From the NCBI RefSeq assembly GCF_018320785.1, contig NC_054870.1:4040433-4104432 (forward strand): a stretch of DNA of 64,000 bases, written 5' to 3'. The number at the start of each line of letters is the position of its first letter. Within the stretch, counting starts at the first letter, position 1. The notes beneath the pieces are model-generated. The model was given only the letters and a program-made list of their open reading frames with translations. It made no database searches and had not been told where the DNA came from. Positions 57,990 to 64,000 of this stretch are shown here, piece after piece. Origin of the DNA: Cheilinus undulatus. Lineage: Eukaryota; Chordata; Actinopteri; Labriformes; Labridae. Position numbers and translations under genes: made by a program.

Positions 57990-58920
57990 ACTTCACGTAG
58001 TTCTTCAGAATCACTGCTTTTAATGACATTTTCTCTCCTTCTGTGCTTCAACATCTCTCAAGTGGACAAAAAATATTCATCCAGTCTATCTTGTCAATTT
58101 GATTCACACCCAGACACACAAACTGGATGTTTGCTGCATGTTGGCTGCGTCTCCCTGCTGTCACAGCTCTGTCTTTCTTCATCAGATCTACCTCAGTAAA
58201 CCCCCCTTCAAGTGGCTTGATTCATTACATAAATGAGGCGGAAAAAAATTCAGATTGAAACAAATGAGTTGAGTTTCTTCACGGAAATGCTGTATAGCGC
58301 TTTTACCTTGAAAAGCACAGACTAGTAGTATAAGTGTCTGCTGATGTGCTCTGCTAAAACAAGGTAAATCTGGCTCTCTGTTGATCATTTTTCCTGCCTT
58401 TTTTGGCTGAGAGATGTGTGCTGCAGAAGAAAAAGGTAAGCCCCTTCTGTTCTCAAGATAGTTGGCAGAGTAGGTGTGTATCAGCCGTGGGAGACGCAGC
58501 ACGTAATCAGGCAGTCAAAATCAAGTGGTGACAGTCGTTATCTGCCAGCAGAGATCCATCCTAAAAGGTGACCTCCTTAGCTGTGAGTTCTACCTGGATA
58601 TGCACCGACTGAGAAAATTAGGGCTGAGACTGACGCCAGTTTTTGAAATAATCCAGCCAATGCTAAAACCAATACCAGTGCTTTTCCTCTATCACATTTT
58701 TAAGACTCAGACTCTGCCGGCATCTTCTCTTGTGTTTGACTATGACAACAAATCAGAGTCTGTCCAAGGGGGAAATTCTTCTGTGCAGTAAAACATCTCT
58801 TATTTGACTCAGTAGTAATAGATGAGTATTTCCCAAATGCTGTTCGACACAGCAAGGAATTTTTAACACAGCTTTCACAAACGTCCAAGTTTTGTTTTAG
58901 ATGCTTACATTAATTTAAAC
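57990..58920. other. hnrnpll intron 1, nothing recognised
   Basis: No coding exon, repeat end or RNA gene supported. I looked for RRM-like exons here and saw none. Confidence 0.4.
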
Positions 58921-58922
58921 TA

Positions 58923-59705
58923 CCAGGGTCTAAATTATTAGCCCCCATGATGCCAATAGTCAATAGTGTCTCCTTGCTGGATAACAGCCTGCAGTCGTTT
59001 GTTGTAATTTTAATCTCAGACTCGTCCTGAGAAATCCAGCCCATTCTTCTTTGGCAAATCTCTCCAGCTCCTCCAGCTTTGATGATCTTCTGGCATGGAC
59101 CTTAGTCTTCGGTTCACCCCACAGATTTCCAATCTGATTCAAGTCAAGACTTTGGTCAGGCCAGTCAGTAAGGTTTACTTTAGTCCTCTGAAGGTAGTTC
59201 TTCACCAGGAGCCACAGATGTTTTGGGTCGTTGTCATGTTTGAAGAGAAAGCGATGACCCAGGCCCAGTTTAGCTGCTGACTGCTTGAGGTTTTCTCTCA
59301 AAATCTCCACATATCCTTCTTTCTTCAGGTTTCCTTCCACTTTTACCAGATTTTCAGTTCCAAACACACTGAAGCATCTCCACAGCATAATCCTCCCACC
59401 ACCATGTTTCACTGTGTGTGTTCTTTGGATGATACGCCTCTCCCTTCTTTCTCCAAACATAAGCAGGCCAAAGAGCTGTAGTTTGGTCTCATTTGATTAA
59501 AGGACATGCTTCCAGTATCAGAGACTTTCTCCAAGTTGTCTGGCATACTTCAGTCTGGCTTGAAGGTGTTTTCCTTGGTCTGCAACCTAGCAGTCCGTTC
59601 TTGTGCAGGGCTCTTCTTTGAGATCACAATTGCACATCTCTCACTAGTTTTCTTTCCAGAGTCTTTGTTCTCTTCCTCTGCCAGGCTTGTTCTGGACTGT
59701 GTGGA
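58923..59705 (-). pseudogene. Tc1-like transposase relic, N-terminus broken
   Basis: The - strand frame 59460 to 58960 encodes HTVKHGGGRIMLWRCFSVFG, FLFKHDNDPKHLWLLVKNYL and LDLNQIGNLWGEPKTKV. The usual NPIENLW reads NQIGNLW, so the catalytic glutamate is replaced by glycine. The left end starts near 58923 ('cagggtctaaattattagcc'). Upstream of 59460 the frame is broken and the right end was not found. Confidence 0.8.
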
Positions 59706-59739
59706 TGCAGGATCTTCCAGAGGCTCGCTGGTGGGTAAA

Positions 59740-60090
59740 GCTGTATTTCAGCCATTATTAACCAATGCCCACAAGGAGAAAGGATTGCAGCGGGATCAGA
59801 AATATATTTAGAATAAATTTAAACAGTTGGTGGATGGCCACCATGTCCTAACAAAGCTGTAACATCAGCAAGTAGGTGGTGGAGTCATGCTGTGGGCTGC
59901 ATAACAGGAAATGAGTTGGTAGGCCCCTTAAAGGTGCATAAAGGTGTCAAAATTACCTCAACAAAATGTGCAGAATTCATGACCCCCCATCTCCTGCCAT
60001 GGTTAAAAAAAAATAACCGTGCCTTCTAGAGCAAAATCTTTTTCATGCAAAACAATGCACCATCCTATGCTGCAAAAAAATGCATTTTTA
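59740..60090 (+). pseudogene. Fragment of another Tc1-like transposase, sense strand
   Basis: Broken + strand frames give pieces such as GRPLKVHKGVKITSTKCAEF, MTPHLLPWLKKNNRAF and SKIFFMQNNAPSYA. The last is the region around the second catalytic aspartate, here replaced by asparagine. Confidence 0.55.
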
Positions 60091-62012
60091 GTTGTTTTGC
60101 ACAAAAATGCCATTGTCATTGTTGGTAATTTTGTTGAATAGAACCTATCACAACATGTGGTTGTGGAATTAAAAATCCTATTGACTGCCAATGATATACT
60201 AGACTAGAAAAAAATGAACAAAAACAGTATATGCAGAGTAATTTTGAACACAGTGTAATGATGTTCATGCATGTTTTGACAGTGTGAATTTATACTGCAC
60301 ATGTATGTGTAATCTGCAGATTTTATTACCTAACTGAACAAACTGAAGGGCAAGAAGATTTGAAGCTGAAGGATGTAACAACCATGTGGTTATCGCTGAC
60401 AACTGCAGTGTTATTTCCTTTTTTCTGGGTCTCCACATTACAGAGAGGACTAGATTGCAACATCCACAGCAACACACACTCTGTTACACAAACAGAGAGA
60501 GTCACACATGCAAACCTCTAAAAGACACACTTGTTTCACTATAAGTCTGAGGACTAGGGATGCCCCAATCTCTGATAACCGGATTCAGATGGGCTGGTAC
60601 TGATGTGGATCATATTTAGTGTGTTGTAGGCTGGTAGATAACTTGGATGACTGAAATCACAATCATGCATCGACTAATCATTTGGTCACTGGGGTATGAA
60701 AAAATGAAAAATAAACCCTGCACACTCCTCATCCATTTTCTACACTTGTTATCTATTTAGTAGGGGGGAACTGATCGCCGGTCAATCACAGAGCAGACAT
60801 AGGTACACTCACATTAACACCTACAGCCAATTTAGAGTCACTGATTAGCCTAACTATGAGGAGAAACCCAGGTCCATAAGGACCCAGTTCTGTGTTTTTG
60901 GAATACCCGAAAATCAATAACGTTTCAGCTTATCGATACTGCTATCGAGTCTCCCAGGCTCTGTGACGTAACGTCATTTTAAGATATAACTGTTGTAAAA
61001 ACATACATCGGTTCTTTCAAGGGGAACATAAACTTCATGCACATCAATATTGTGCATCACCAGAATGTACCTTTAACTGTTGGCGTGAGGAAAATAGATG
61101 CTGCCTGCGAGACACATGCAATCATATCTGCCTGTGCTCTCATATTCCTCTTTTTAGCAGCTTCAGGACAGTTTTCTTCTTCAGCTGCTCAGATAAATGC
61201 TGAAACTGCTCCAAAACTTTGTAGCAATTCCTTCGAGCAAACTTTGTTTGACAGGCTGAAAGACGGAAAATATGATGCGTTCAGGTAACCTTAGTAAATC
61301 AGATGACTGTACACTTAATGTTATTATGTGTTCAAGTGTCACATAAAAATTGGAAAATTTAGTTTTTGATGAGAAACCTTAATAAATACAGTTGTGAATA
61401 TAAAGAATGTGTGCCTATTTGAGGGATATAACATATATGTGATAGACTGAATCATAACTTTTTAATTCAAGCACTACTCAGCTAAGACCACTTCAAGTTT
61501 AAATATTTGTCTCCATTTTGTTTTTTCCACCAAACTATAGAAAAGTATCAATGGTGATATCAATAGAGTTAGATCAATAAGCAGTACTGATAAGGGTATA
61601 AATATCAATAAAAATTGACGATCCTCATCTCTAATCTTTAGTGGATGAAGCGGGAGTACCTGGCACTGGGTGAACATGCAAACTGCACAGAAGCAAACCG
61701 GGAGCCTTCTTACTGTGAGGTAACAGTGCTAACCCCTAGACTGGCGTAGCCCACCTGCACACTTTCAAGATCTATTTAATCATTTTACCCCCCCAGGTAG
61801 TCTAAGTTAAGTCAAAAAAGAAACACATAAAGCTTTTTGCAGTATTGGTAAATATTTTGAACTTCAGTATGTTGTACTGCAGTAACAGCTGTCTCAGAGA
61901 AGACCAGCATGCACCTGCCTTTATTCATATGATGTCTATGATCACAGAAACATCAATTATTTGGAATTACAAGGCCTCCAAACAAACTTCAGATAATTGT
62001 TTTAGTCTTTAT
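60091..62012. other. hnrnpll intron 1, repeat remnants only
   Basis: Degenerate hAT-like text at 60560-60610 ('gatgccccaatctctgataa') and 'tatcgatactgctatcgag' near 60930. A + strand open frame at 61037-61288 (83 codons, one hydrophobic stretch) could not be assigned to any family. Confidence 0.3.
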
Positions 62013-62018
62013 TTAACA

Positions 62019-62023
<5 letters not shown>

Positions 62024-62114
<91 letters not shown>

Positions 62115-62297
62115 CTTTTTTTAAAGATTTCTTTTAGGGCTTTTTCGTGCCTTTATTAGAGATAGGACAGTGGATAGAGTCGGAAACAGGGAAGAGAGCG
62201 GGGAGAGACATGCAGGAAATGGTGCCACGGACAGGATTCGAACCCAGGCCGCCTGTGTACATGGTGCGCGCCTTAACCACTTGACTACCGGCGCGCC
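62024..62297 (-). repeat. tRNA-derived SINE with an expanded (AT)n tail
   Basis: The - strand begins AGGCGCGCCGGTAGTCAAGT with an A-box-like and a 'ggttcgaatcctgtccgtgg' B-box region, then the body through 'gactctatccactgtcctat'. It ends in an (AT)n tract of about 88 bases (62024-62111). The 11-bp duplication TTAACATGATA lies at 62013-62023 and 62298-62308. Confidence 0.88.
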
Positions 62298-62308
62298 TTA
62301 ACATGATA

Positions 62309-62713
62309 ATTTTTAGGGGTTGGAATCACTAGTTGAGCCACGATACGAAATTATCACAACACTTATGTCACAATGCGATATTATTGTGATTTTAAACATT
62401 TTGCAATACACAGAGAATTGCGATGCCGTATATTGCAATATATTGCTTTCAGTACCATTCAACTGTTTAGCTGATTTAGCGTTAACCTTGCCTTCATTTT
62501 TATCGTATTACCAGGTATTTTAGTTCGTGTGATGTCCATGTTGTTCGTGCCCTGCTTGCATTCCTAATGTCCTCTCTCTGCCATATTGGTTGTACTAACT
62601 TTCTCCTGCTGTATGACCGTCACCTCTGTTGACCTCAGGACAAAGGGCGCAACAGCGAGTGGATGAAAAAGCAACTGATGCTATTTATCCAGTATCATAG
62701 ACTAAGTTCATGT
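62309..62713. other. Spacer, nothing firm
   Basis: Contains 'cacgatacgaaattatcaca' and 'gcgatgccgtatattgcaat', which look like hAT-derived filler. No gene supported. Confidence 0.35.
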
Positions 62714-63533
62714 AAGGGCTGGGCAATTAATTGCAAATGAGATTAAATCACAATATGGTTTGCAGCAATTCTCAAATCACAGAAGGTGCAATACTCCCTG
62801 CACCTGATATTTGTGTCAAAACACCAGTTTGGAACTTTTTTCTTTGCAGCAGAGATGTCATGCATTACATATCATGCACTCATTCTACTGCCATATTTTC
62901 AAAATAGTGTACAAAAAATCACATTTTCTTCATTACCCATGCCGATGAAATCGGCAGGGGGGTTATGTAAAGGGCTCCGTATCTTTGTTCGTTTGTTCAT
63001 TTGATTGTTTGTATGTGTACAAGATAACTCAAGAACGGAAAGTCTATCTTCACCAAACTTTCAGGGAATATTGGGATTGTGACAGGGAAGAATCAATTAG
63101 ATTTTGGTGATGATCCACGCACCTGTTCGGTTTTTCTTGGACTTCAAAATTTTGAACACCATAGTAATCAATGGGAGTGTGAGTTCCTCAGTGGCGCTGC
63201 TTAGGCGTGGCCGCCTCAGGCAGCCATTCTAGTTTTTCATGTTTTTCTTTTTAATTTAGAGAATTATATAAAAATATAGTTCCCTTAAATACAACAGTTC
63301 ATATCAAATTTGCCAAAATGAATTAAAAAAATCATCACTTAGATATTTTAACAAGAAATAGTACAGCCCTAGTGTAATCTAATATTGTGTCAGTTATAGT
63401 ATAGAAGAATTATTGCTTGTTTTTGTTGTAAAATCTAGAACATGAGGTACTTGAAAAATAATCGCACATTAAATTACAATCGCAATTTTAAAAAAAATCA
63501 CAATTGGATTATTTTCTCAAACCGTTCAGCACT
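62714..63533 (+). mobile_element. hAT-like element (GGGCTGGGCAATT family) with a nested repeat
   Basis: Left end AAGGGCTGGGCAATTAATTG; the inverted right end is TAGTGCTGAACGGTTTGAG. The family's 'gtgcaatactccctgcacct' block follows the left end. The interior is split by 62930-63232. Flanking 8-mers GTTCATGT and GCTCATAT agree at 6 positions, a possible decayed duplication. Confidence 0.6.
62930..63232. repeat. Dispersed repeat nested in the hAT-like element
   Basis: Runs from 'cccatgccgatgaaatcggc' to 'ggcagccattctag' and includes 'gtttgttcatttgattgttt'. It resembles the 40720-41335 repeat in its 'gttcgtttgtt' tract and 'caccaaactttcagggaata' text. Confidence 0.45.
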
Positions 63534-64000
63534 AGCTCATATTAGCAATTAATTTGAAAAACAATTGATACTTGGCAGAATTTCCAATACTGCGCAAAAT
63601 ATCCAATACTATGCTGTATCGATTTTTTCCCTCACCCTTAATAACAATTAACCTGATCCAGCAAAAATGGTTTAATTGAATAGCATACCAGGTAGCATGC
63701 AGCATTTATTTACCACAGACTGGGATTTTTAATAAAGAATATCACTCTCTCTCCTCTGCTCTCTGTTAAAGATACTGATGTAAAGTTTTTTTCAACTAAA
63801 ATGATAAAGAGACTTAATACAAAGTATTTACCGACCAGTGAATGAAACGGACATCTGGAGGCATGGCAGTTACACTCTTAGTGCCACTTCAGTACAAACA
63901 TAGTAGGAGATGTGTTTTTTATTAGGAGTCTAACTGCTGTGATACAATAAGAAGAATATAAAATCTCCATCACTGCTGTGTTTGTGTCCTCTCTCTCCAT
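63534..64000. other. Right edge, nothing recognised
   Basis: AT-rich DNA without a supported feature. It presumably still lies in hnrnpll intron 1. Confidence 0.4.

Noticed and set aside
47151..64000. RRM exons of hnrnpll
   Set aside because: I looked for the conserved VVHVRGL and VEADLVEAL blocks and RNP motifs in the plus frames and saw none.

Overview
This window is intron- and transposon-rich vertebrate DNA, almost certainly from a teleost fish. The evidence is GT-AG introns, many Tc1/mariner families, Rex1-like and L2/Maui-like LINEs, tRNA-headed SINEs, hAT-derived short elements and long simple satellites. Nothing bacterial, viral or CRISPR-like was seen. Apart from the genes below, nearly all recognisable sequence is repeats at several levels of nesting.

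Genes (all on the + strand). (1) At the left edge, 1-610 holds three short exons with consensus splice sites and matching phases. They belong to the 3' part of a gene I do not recognise. (2) galm (aldose 1-epimerase / galactose mutarotase) is complete, with eight coding exons between 8191 and 19796 and 344 residues. All four residues equivalent to the human active-site His, His, Asp and Glu are present. A likely promoter and untranslated first exon lie near 5360-5483, beside a perfect match to the CTCF consensus. (3) A CpG-rich promoter with two CCAAT boxes precedes a first coding exon at 46929-47150, most likely hnrnpll. No RRM exon was found in the remaining 16.8 kb, so its first intron probably runs off the right edge. 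GALM and HNRNPLL are also neighbours in human, but head to head rather than in tandem as here.

Layout. 0.8-5.35 kb: a Tc1 relic and a palindromic hAT-type region loaded with secondary insertions. 5.4-19.8 kb: galm with a Tc1 element, two LINEs, a SINE and two MITEs in its introns. 20-24.5 kb: AT-rich DNA with hAT remnants. 24.85-28.66 kb: a 3.8-kb CCATT-type satellite almost lacking G on the + strand. 29.6-36.9 kb: hAT elements, a LINE, SINE and MITEs. 37.0-38.6 kb: a very regular 41-bp minisatellite. 39-46.3 kb: SINE, mariner and Tc1 relics. 46.5-64 kb: hnrnpll exon 1 and its repeat-filled intron.

The most informative observations are a four-copy MITE family with 9-bp target duplications, a TTAA-flanked insertion whose empty site survives in the opposite palindrome arm, a three-level nest of elements at 55.7-58.0 kb, and the two unrelated tandem arrays. 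I found no coherent new multi-gene system.
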